Positions 1-5,265 of a stretch of 6,823 bases of DNA are shown in pieces. The notes under the pieces were generated by a model. It had not been told where the DNA came from. It did not search any database and saw only the letters and a list, made by a program, of their open reading frames with translations. Source of the stretch: Bacteroidales bacterium UBA2295. GTDB lineage: Bacteria; Bacteroidota; Bacteroidia; Bacteroidales; Tenuifilaceae. Each line of letters starts with the position of its first letter. The first letter of the stretch is position 1. Position numbers and translations under genes: made by a program. The DNA lies in the NCBI GenBank assembly GCA_002345825.1, contig DDWD01000170.1, forward strand, positions 1 to 6,823, given 5' to 3'.

Positions 1-575
1 GTAACCTGCGCCATCATCATGGTAAGCAGTGCGTACGAGGCAATATTGAATGGTACGCCCAGAAAAACATCGGCGCTGCGCTGATACAGCTGGCACGACA
101 GCTTTCCGTTTGCGACGTAAAACTGAAAAAGTATATGGCAAGGAGGCAAAGCCATTCTATCAATATCACCCACATTCCATGCACACACCAGATGTCGCCT
201 TGAGTCGGGGTTGTTGATTATGGAGTTTACAACCTGCGTAATTTGATCAATTTGGCTACCATCATGCGCTGGCCAACTGCGCCACTGATGCCCATACACA
301 GGGCCCAGGTTACCATCCTTATCGGCCCACTCATTCCAAATGGAAACGCCGTGGTCGTTAAGATACTTTATGTTTGTATCGCCCTGTAGGAACCACAGCA
401 ACTCGTAGATTATTGATTTCAGATGGAGTTTCTTGGTGGTGAGCAGGGGAAAGCCTTGCTGCAGATCGAACCGCATTTGATGGCCAAAAAGGCTAATGGT
501 ACCGGTACCAGTCCGATCCTCCTTCTTAACACCTTTATCAAGTATATTGTCTAGCAAATCAAGGTATTGCTTCAT
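1..575 (-). CDS. thyA: Thymidylate synthase (ThyA), 3' end cut off by window edge
   Basis: ThyA methylates dUMP to dTMP using 5,10-methylenetetrahydrofolate, which supplies thymine for DNA and leaves dihydrofolate. It is a cytosolic homodimer. The 191 visible residues start at the ATG at 575-573 (MKQYLDLLDNIL) and align without gaps to the usual 264-residue enzyme. Visible landmarks are the DRTGTGT loop with Arg21, the paired arginines R126-R127 that bind the dUMP phosphate of the partner subunit, VCAWNVGD, and the catalytic cysteine in LPPCH at Cys146. The numbering matches the E. coli enzyme. The QRSADVFLGVPFNIASYA segment that holds substrate-binding residues is complete. About the last 70 residues lie outside the window. 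The gene sits 78 bp downstream of the Gate-domain gene and has its own promoter-like element. In many bacteria folA follows thyA, but that cannot be seen here. The identification is secure. Confidence 0.97.
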   Translation of the reverse strand, partial: MKQYLDLLDNILDKGVKKEDRTGTGTISLFGHQMRFDLQQGFPLLTTKKLHLKSIIYELLWFLQGDTNIKYLNDHGVSIWNEWADKDGNLGPVYGHQWRSWPAHDGSQIDQITQVVNSIINNPDSRRHLVCAWNVGDIDRMALPPCHILFQFYVANGKLSCQLYQRSADVFLGVPFNIASYALLTMMMAQV

Positions 576-599
576 ATCTACCGTTTGTTTTAGTAGATG

Positions 600-630
600 T
601 AAAAGTAGGCTATTTGGCCCTATTATCAAA
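600..630 (-). promoter_or_regulatory. Candidate Bacteroidetes-type promoter for thyA
   Basis: Read on the minus strand, TTTG (complement of 627-630) is followed by exactly 19 bp and then TACTTTTA (complement of 600-607). The known Bacteroidetes consensus is TTTG-N19-21-TAnnTTTG, so only the last base of the -7 element differs. Transcription would begin near 593, leaving a short leader of roughly 20 nt before the thyA ATG. The element lies in the gap between the Gate gene and thyA, which suggests thyA can be transcribed independently. This is pattern matching only. Confidence 0.45.
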
Positions 631-653
631 AAAGAAAATTGGGGAGATATTGA

Positions 654-1613
654 TTAGGGCTTTGCCCACCACAACCACCAGCGCCTAAACCAAACCACGG
701 CTGCGGCAATCACCAACCTTGGAATCAGAATCCATAGGGCAGGCGCACCTATGGCCACAAACAGCAGCAGATCCTCAAGGTTTGAATGCGATATGGCGAT
801 ATGGTAATTGAGCAAATCGGCATCGCGCTTGGTAACCGTTCCGTTGCGTACCTCCTGCACCATTACGGCCGAGCCATAGGCCAAACCTAATATATTGGCC
901 ACAATCCAAAGAAAGGATGTGCTTTGAGGCAATCCGAAAACCTTAAGGGCTGGGCTAAATATCTTTGAAAGTAGTTTTATCGCCCCAAACTCCTTAAGCA
1001 GCTGCTGCATAACCATAAGTAGGGATACTAGCACAGTAATTTTTAGAGTAAGGATAACCGCCGACTTTGCCCAGCCAATAATGAATGGGATAAATTCGGT
1101 AGTAACCTGAACGTTTGCAACAGGAATAAAACCCTGCATCTGTGTGGGCAGAAGCCAATTTAGGGCAAATCCGGAGATAACAGCCATTGAAACGCTGAGC
1201 AATACAATTTGCCATGCTTTTGACCCAGTTTTTGCCTGAACTGCTGTTTCAACAAAAAGGTTGTGGGCAATAAGGCACATCATAGCCAGAATGGTTATTT
1301 CCCTGATGGTTAGGGGCAACTGGGTTATAACGGCAATGGCCGAGTAGATATTTAGAAAGAGTGATGTGATAAAAACTAGTGAGGCCTCGCCGGGCAAACC
1401 CATCAACCCAAATACTGGGTTAAGGAAATTTGCCACGTAGCCCACCACCCCAAAAAAGTTTAGGAGCGATACAACCAACGACAAGGGTATGGTAATTTTC
1501 ACCAACCAAACCGCCGTTTTTAATGCAGGAGGTATGGCAAACTTTACTGCACTTAATGCTCTTTGTCCGATGCTATGTTTAGGAGACGACTCAGCCTTGG
1601 GTGTAACTTTCAT
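654..1613 (-). CDS. Integral membrane protein with two nucleoside-recognition (Gate) domains
   Basis: This is a very hydrophobic protein of 319 residues that resembles the 'nucleoside recognition'/Gate family (related to SpmA/SpmB and YjiH-like proteins). The family's substrate is not firmly known. Two similar halves are visible. Residues ~32-99 and ~183-254 each run from a KxAV start through a membrane helix to a GLP loop and a helix with a Y-x-x-A-V pattern. They are followed by AHNLFVETAV (~116-125) and ISHSNLEDLLL (~274-284) respectively, the family's H-x-x-x-E-type motif. There are about 8 hydrophobic segments, and the protein ends in a Trp/Arg-rich tail (FRRWWLWWAKP). I chose the ATG at 1613. 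A GTG at 1691 would add 26 residues, but it overlaps the candidate promoter and the added stretch is not hydrophobic or family-like. A role in nucleoside or ion movement across the inner membrane is inference. The adjacency to thyA is suggestive only. Confidence 0.82.
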   Translation of the reverse strand: MKVTPKAESSPKHSIGQRALSAVKFAIPPALKTAVWLVKITIPLSLVVSLLNFFGVVGYVANFLNPVFGLMGLPGEASLVFITSLFLNIYSAIAVITQLPLTIREITILAMMCLIAHNLFVETAVQAKTGSKAWQIVLLSVSMAVISGFALNWLLPTQMQGFIPVANVQVTTEFIPFIIGWAKSAVILTLKITVLVSLLMVMQQLLKEFGAIKLLSKIFSPALKVFGLPQSTSFLWIVANILGLAYGSAVMVQEVRNGTVTKRDADLLNYHIAISHSNLEDLLLFVAIGAPALWILIPRLVIAAAVVWFRRWWLWWAKP

Positions 1614-1661
1614 ATATTGATTTTGCCTTAGGCTTGTTTCGACATAATGATCTGACAAAGG

Positions 1662-1681
1662 TTTATGTGCAAGCACATAAA
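1662..1681. repeat. Perfect 9+9 bp palindrome, possible operator in the leader of the Gate gene
   Basis: TTTATGTGC, two bases (AA), then GCACATAAA form a perfect inverted repeat with 9 bp arms. It lies just downstream of the candidate promoter at 1691-1719 and about 48 bp before the chosen ATG of the Gate gene, so it would fall in the first bases of the transcript. The two-base spacer is too tight for an RNA loop, so any RNA hairpin would have at most 8 AU-rich pairs. A dimeric DNA-binding regulator is the more natural reading. I found no second copy in the window, and I do not recognise the motif as the site of a named regulator. Confidence 0.5.
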
Positions 1682-1690
1682 AATTTTGCA

Positions 1691-1719
1691 CAAATTATAT
1701 GCAGGTAGCTAGCTTTAAA
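1691..1719 (-). promoter_or_regulatory. Candidate promoter for the Gate-domain gene
   Basis: On the minus strand a TTTA (complement of 1716-1719) precedes TATAATTTG (complement of 1691-1699). The distance to the final TTTG is 21 bp, against about 23 in the Bacteroidetes consensus, and the -7 element has one extra base between TA and TTTG. The match is therefore imperfect. It is supported by its position directly upstream of the palindrome at 1662-1681 and by the absence of a terminator after lpxH, which leaves both readthrough and independent transcription possible. Confidence 0.3.
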
Positions 1720-1755
1720 GTGAGCGGATAATGGTTTAATGATTACATCTAATAA

Positions 1756-2529
1756 CTATGCCTCGGCAATAGGTTCCACATGGCTATCTGAAGTGAATCG
1801 GCAAAGGTTCATCTTTTGGCCGTCCCATACCGAGTAGGTGTAATTTACAATCCAGTCGCCAAGCATCACAAGGTTTGAGCCACTGCCCAAAGGATGTATG
1901 GTGGGCGCATGCCAATGCCCAAAAACGAAGTAGTCGTAATGCTGATTTTGTAGAGTTTGCTTAGCAAACCTTGTTATTAGCTCACCCTCGCCCCTAAACT
2001 GGTAGGATATCTCCTTGGAGTAGCGGCTACTAACGGACCACTTATTGCCCAGCCAAAGGGCAAAGTTTGGGTGTAGGCGCGAGAATAACCACTGTAAAAC
2101 CTTGCTGGTAAATATCCCCTTAAGCAGCTTGTAGCCATAATCGCCTTTACCCAGCCCGTCGCCGTGGCCAATGAAAAACGATTTGCCATCGAATTCTCGC
2201 ACAATGGGTTTACGATGAATCTTTACCCCCAGCTCCTGCTCAAAGTAGCCAAACATCCACACATCATGGTTGCCAGTAAAAAAGTGAACTGGTATTCCAG
2301 AGTCGGTTATCTCAGCAATCTTTCCTAAGAAGCGTGTATATCCTTTGGGGATAACCCTTTTGTACTCGTACCAAAAATCGAAAATATCGCCCACCAGAAA
2401 AATCTCCTTAGCATCGTGCTTAATGGTATCGAGCCATTGCACAAAAAGCCGTTCTCTATCCCGACCGTCCTCAAAATTGGGCAATCCCAGATGGATATCG
2501 GATGCGAAGTAGATTTTTGATTTGCTCAT
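1756..2529 (-). CDS. lpxH: UDP-2,3-diacylglucosamine diphosphatase (LpxH type)
   Basis: LpxH hydrolyses UDP-2,3-diacylglucosamine to lipid X and UMP, the fourth step of lipid A synthesis, at the cytosolic face of the inner membrane. The 257-residue protein carries the full calcineurin-type phosphoesterase signature for a two-metal site. It has DIHLG (D11, H13), GDIFD (D48), GNHD (N87, H88), GHGD (H122) and FGHWH (H205, H207). The residues between GHGD and GHWH, including NKWSVSSRYS, match the LpxH cap region in position rather than a generic phosphoesterase. The length is slightly above the E. coli enzyme and normal for Bacteroidota homologs. The start ATG lies 8 bp after the stop codon of the upstream lipoprotein gene, without an evident Shine-Dalgarno, so the two are very likely co-transcribed and possibly translationally coupled. 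A related phosphoesterase of other specificity cannot be fully excluded. Confidence 0.9.
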   Translation of the reverse strand: MSKSKIYFASDIHLGLPNFEDGRDRERLFVQWLDTIKHDAKEIFLVGDIFDFWYEYKRVIPKGYTRFLGKIAEITDSGIPVHFFTGNHDVWMFGYFEQELGVKIHRKPIVREFDGKSFFIGHGDGLGKGDYGYKLLKGIFTSKVLQWLFSRLHPNFALWLGNKWSVSSRYSKEISYQFRGEGELITRFAKQTLQNQHYDYFVFGHWHAPTIHPLGSGSNLVMLGDWIVNYTYSVWDGQKMNLCRFTSDSHVEPIAEA

Positions 2530-2537
2530 CGCTTGGG

Positions 2538-3710
2538 CTACAAAAGCTCTTTAAGCTTTTTTTCCAATTCGCGGCCAAAAATATTTTTAGCAGCTATGTC
2601 AAAATTCCGATCGATCAAATAATTGGCTGGGAGTCTAGTAACATTGTACATTCCCGCCACAACCGAACCATCAGGATCGAGTTCACTCACATTTACCCAA
2701 GGTAATCCAGCCGACTCTATGGCGGCAAGCCAAGGCTCACGTTCAACATCGAGGGAAACCTGATAAATCTCGAAGCCTTGCCCTTTATATTTTCGATATA
2801 GATCAAGCAATTCGCGATTCTCCAGCAAATTCTCCTGACTGAACGATGCCCAAAAATCTAGAAGAATAACTTTCCCGCGAAGTGACGAAAGCCTTACAGT
2901 ATCGCCCTTGGGATTAGGCAGTGCTATTTCAGGCAGTGTTGATTCTACATTCCTAACAAGTTCCTGAAGCGAGTGCGATCTGAGAATTTTATCCTGATTT
3001 CGAATATCGCGCAGCATGCCCTTTGCGTAATCGGAATCGGGATATCGAGCAATAAGCGAAGAGGCCACTACTTTGAAAAGTTGTACATCTTCGGCCCTAT
3101 CAAACACAAACCGATCGTCGCTTACCTTTTGGTACAGTGCCATTACACTTGCCCTTGACATTGGGTTATCCCAAATAAACTGGGTACTGAACTCCCTTTG
3201 GCTCTCAATGGCTGCCTCGTACTCCAAGCTTAGCCTTTGCTTTTCGGCTGATGCCGTTGCATTACTTATTAAAGCCTTAAGCGAGTCTAGCGATTTAACC
3301 GTTTGAGCCAACCGCCTCGATAGGGCTTGAGTTTTTAGCGACTCATCGGCTCCCGTTACGGTATAATTAGAAAAATCTTTAACATCAACCTCAACCACAG
3401 CGTGCTCGGCAGGTTCAAGTAGCAATACCATGAACTGATTTCGCCTACCCTCGAAATGAAGTTGGAAGAATGTGGGTTCGGTTAGCTCGCCCACCTTAAA
3501 CCTAAACGTAGATTTTTTGGGAGATATCCTGATGGTTTCAAGTATCTCTGTTTTTGCAAAATCCTGACGCAGCAAGGTAACCTGCACCTCAGAGTCAACG
3601 CCATCTACTTTACCTTCGATTTTTGATTGATTATCATCTGTACATGATATGGCCAAAACCATTGTGGTTACAGCTATAATAAGTAATTTGAGGATTGCAC
3701 TTTTATTCAT
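2538..3710 (-). CDS. TlpA/ResA-like thioredoxin-fold lipoprotein lacking both redox cysteines
   Basis: This 390-residue protein has a lipoprotein signal peptide (hydrophobic 6-20, lipobox LAISC, Cys23). A beta-rich region follows at ~30-120 and resembles the DUF4369 domain found before such thioredoxins in Bacteroidota. A helical linker spans ~120-255 and a thioredoxin/AhpC-type domain ~257-390. In the redox loop the usual DFWASWCxxC is replaced by DFWASFSQEN (285-294), so the cysteine positions hold Ser291 and Asn294. The cis-proline motif is kept (RLPANYLID, Pro361), so the fold is probably intact. Cys23 is the only cysteine in the whole protein, so thiol redox chemistry is excluded. It is a paralog of the upstream gene, with matching segments such as YTV(T/S)G, LDSL/IDSL and ALYQ. 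A binding, scaffold or chaperone role in the envelope is inference. It has its own promoter-like element and precedes lpxH by 8 bp. Confidence 0.88.
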   Translation of the reverse strand: MNKSAILKLLIIAVTTMVLAISCTDDNQSKIEGKVDGVDSEVQVTLLRQDFAKTEILETIRISPKKSTFRFKVGELTEPTFFQLHFEGRRNQFMVLLLEPAEHAVVEVDVKDFSNYTVTGADESLKTQALSRRLAQTVKSLDSLKALISNATASAEKQRLSLEYEAAIESQREFSTQFIWDNPMSRASVMALYQKVSDDRFVFDRAEDVQLFKVVASSLIARYPDSDYAKGMLRDIRNQDKILRSHSLQELVRNVESTLPEIALPNPKGDTVRLSSLRGKVILLDFWASFSQENLLENRELLDLYRKYKGQGFEIYQVSLDVEREPWLAAIESAGLPWVNVSELDPDGSVVAGMYNVTRLPANYLIDRNFDIAAKNIFGRELEKKLKELL

Positions 3711-3751
3711 TATGTGATGAAATTAATTATCGGGTTTTCTATTTTCGGGGT

Positions 3752-3781
3752 CAAATTTAGGGAAATTTGCCTAGAAACAAG
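3752..3781 (-). promoter_or_regulatory. Candidate Bacteroidetes-type promoter for the cysteine-less lipoprotein and lpxH
   Basis: On the minus strand, cTTG (complement of 3778-3781) is followed by 18 bp and then TAAATTTG (complement of 3752-3759), an exact match to the TAnnTTTG -7 element known from Bacteroidetes. Transcription would start near 3745, about 35 nt before the ATG at 3710. The element lies in the 102 bp gap after the CNDC lipoprotein gene, where I see no hairpin terminator, so the downstream pair may be transcribed both from here and by readthrough. Confidence 0.5.
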
Positions 3782-3812
3782 CATAATTTTATGTCAGCTG
3801 AGAAATGTTGCC

Positions 3813-5000
3813 CTACCGTAGCAGCTTGCTAAGCACCTCGTCGAGGTCTGATATTTTAATGTTTCGCGACCGAATCACACCATTCCTATCCACCAGGTAA
3901 TTCGAGGGTATACTGTTGATGCTCAAAGAATCGAGCAGGGACGACTCCCATTGTTTGTAATCAGCGGCCACCAACCAAGGTATACTATCGTTAGCGTACC
4001 ACTGGTTCAGTGCGGCCGCATCCGCATCAAGCGATACCTGAAGGATTTGAAACCCTCGATGTGAATATTTATGATGTACCTCGCGTAGCGTGGGTATATT
4101 CTTTTGGCAATCGTTACACCAAAGCGCCCAAAAATCTACAAGAATAAACCTTGATCTTACCTCGGAAAGGGTAACGGTATCACCAGTAAGCAAAGGGAAC
4201 GCCAATCGTGGAATGGTCTCTCCCTCGTTAAGCATATCCTGTCGCTTATCGTAAAGTTTAAGCTGGTTGCTTATCATCTTCACATTTTTATGCAGATTGG
4301 CGACAAGTGGATTGTTGGGGTATAAAGGGTAAAGCGACGAATCGACAAGCTGAAAAAGGGCAAAATCATCACGACTACTTAGCACATGGGTTTGCCTATC
4401 GTACTGCTGATACAAGGCAAGTATTGACGATAGGCTGTATCTATTCTCCTTAATAAAATTAACCGTGTAGCGCTTATGCTCCCTTATGGCTTTATCGTAT
4501 GCACTATCAATTAGAGGTTTAATGGTATCGAAACGAGGTAGTTCACGGCTCTCCCTAAACTGTTTCGATAGCGAATCGATGGTTGCAATGGTTTCGTTAA
4601 GCCTAAAGTTGAGGTCGCGAACCAATCGAGATCCTCTTGACCCCGACACGGTATAATTCCTCGATAAGTTACCAACCACACCCTTGATCACCACCTCTTC
4701 CTTGGGCTCAACTAGCAAGATTATGGGTTCAACCTCGTCTTGTATCTGAAGCAGTACAAACTTTGGGCTACTACTATTTAGCTTGAGTTCAAACTCACCA
4801 TTCTTATCGGCAATTGTCGAATCAATGGCACTAATCACATCATGGCCCGTTTCTCTGACGTAAACCATTTTATTGGAAGCCCCACTAACATTACCCTCAA
4901 GGGTTATATGGTTTGATGTTTCACCACACGAAACCATTACAAACAGAAGGACTACTACAAAAATCTTTCGGGGAAATATGTGCTGTAGTTTTAAAGTCAT
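3813..5000 (-). CDS. TlpA/ResA-like thioredoxin-fold lipoprotein with CNDC motif
   Basis: The protein is 395 residues long from the ATG at 5000. A signal peptide with a basic start (residues ~7-12) and a hydrophobic core ends in the lipobox VMVSC, giving lipid-anchored Cys25. A beta-rich DUF4369-like region follows (~30-120), then a helical linker (~125-260) and a thioredoxin/AhpC-type domain (~262-395). The redox loop DFWALWCNDCQ is intact with Cys295 and Cys298, and the cis-proline is in SIPSNY (Pro365). Only three cysteines are present: the lipidated one and the redox pair. Family members act as membrane-tethered thiol-disulfide reductases in the periplasm, for example on cytochrome c apoproteins or misoxidised proteins. 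The actual substrate here is unknown. An in-frame TTG at 5036 would add 12 residues but coincides with the predicted transcription start, so the ATG is preferred. No Shine-Dalgarno is visible. Confidence 0.88.
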   Translation of the reverse strand: MTLKLQHIFPRKIFVVVLLFVMVSCGETSNHITLEGNVSGASNKMVYVRETGHDVISAIDSTIADKNGEFELKLNSSSPKFVLLQIQDEVEPIILLVEPKEEVVIKGVVGNLSRNYTVSGSRGSRLVRDLNFRLNETIATIDSLSKQFRESRELPRFDTIKPLIDSAYDKAIREHKRYTVNFIKENRYSLSSILALYQQYDRQTHVLSSRDDFALFQLVDSSLYPLYPNNPLVANLHKNVKMISNQLKLYDKRQDMLNEGETIPRLAFPLLTGDTVTLSEVRSRFILVDFWALWCNDCQKNIPTLREVHHKYSHRGFQILQVSLDADAAALNQWYANDSIPWLVAADYKQWESSLLDSLSINSIPSNYLVDRNGVIRSRNIKISDLDEVLSKLLR

Positions 5001-5043
5001 TGGATTATATATATTTAGTGCAATTGTTTGCGGCAAAAATAAT

Positions 5044-5073
5044 CAAAATATAATAGAGAATTAATTTGAACAA
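5044..5073 (-). promoter_or_regulatory. Candidate Bacteroidetes-type promoter for the CNDC lipoprotein gene
   Basis: On the minus strand, TTG (complement of 5071-5073) is followed by 18 bp and TATATTTTG (complement of 5044-5052). The distance from TTG to the final TTTG is 23 bp, as in the Bacteroidetes consensus, with one extra base inside the -7 element. The predicted start of transcription near 5037 leaves a leader of about 37 nt before the ATG at 5000. Confidence 0.4.
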
Positions 5074-5214
5074 GACCTAAAATATCGTAATTTGTAGAGG
5101 CTAATAATAGGATAGCAAATATCTATCAATTAATAGCAAGCTACGGCCTTTTAAGAATCTTTCATTGTTTTTTCGGGATTTAGTTCGATATGGTTTAAGT
5201 AAAAGGAGATTGGT

Positions 5215-5253
5215 ATGCCATTTCGTTGCCCACATATATCATCAAAAAAATAA
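5215..5253 (+). CDS. Possible 12-residue leader peptide upstream of the debranching enzyme
   Basis: ATG at 5215 opens a 12-codon ORF (MPFRCPHISSKK, stop TAA 5251-5253). It is preceded by AAGGAG at 5203-5208 with 6 bp spacing, the only textbook Shine-Dalgarno I see before a start codon in this window. The ORF ends 12 bp before the debranching enzyme ATG and is in the same reading frame, so one stop codon separates the two. It could be a leader peptide that couples or tunes translation, or a chance ORF: Bacteroidota rely little on Shine-Dalgarno pairing. Nothing about the peptide sequence is recognisable. Confidence 0.25.
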   Translation: MPFRCPHISSKK

Positions 5254-5265
5254 CAAATACTGGTT

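Larger units (their letters stand above)
5001..5265. other. Divergent intergenic region between the lipoprotein genes and the debranching enzyme
   Basis: These 265 bp separate two divergent starts and are much more AT-rich than the flanking genes. The left part holds a good minus-strand promoter candidate. For the rightward gene I find no convincing promoter. The nearest, a TTG at 5165-5167 followed by TATGGTTTA at 5189-5197, has the wrong spacing by about 3 bp and a mismatched last base. A strong Shine-Dalgarno-like AAGGAG at 5203-5208 precedes a 12-codon ORF. The segment 5101-5140 contains only short, weak repeats (GATAG/CTATC and two copies of ATAGCAA). Confidence 0.6.

Noticed and set aside
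388..440. Any sign that thyA is broken or was acquired by transfer
   Set aside because: The frame is uninterrupted, residue numbering matches the E. coli enzyme through Cys146, and base composition is like that of its neighbours.
994..1215. Short minus-strand frame inside the Gate gene, and similar plus-strand frames inside the lipoprotein genes (2502-2705, 2973-3306)
   Set aside because: They overlap well-supported coding sequence in other frames and encode low-complexity or Cys/Tyr-rich strings without family resemblance.
1662..1681. Reading the palindrome as an intrinsic terminator
   Set aside because: The stem is AU-rich, the loop would be only two to four bases, and on the coding strand it is not followed by a T-run.
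1614..1691. GTG start at 1691 extending the Gate protein by 26 residues
   Set aside because: The extension would begin inside the candidate promoter and translate through the palindrome. Its sequence is not family-like, and an ATG at 1613 leaves a normal-length protein.
3711..3812. Possible terminator or attenuator between the two lipoprotein genes
   Set aside because: Apart from the promoter-like element I find no GC-rich hairpin followed by a T-run on the minus strand.
5001..5036. TTG start at 5036 extending the CNDC lipoprotein by 12 residues
   Set aside because: It coincides with the predicted transcription start, and the ATG at 5000 already gives a well-formed lipoprotein signal peptide.
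5101..5140. Short repeats GATAG-N7-CTATC and two copies of ATAGCAA
   Set aside because: Arms of 5-7 bp in AT-rich DNA are expected by chance, and no function is suggested by their position.
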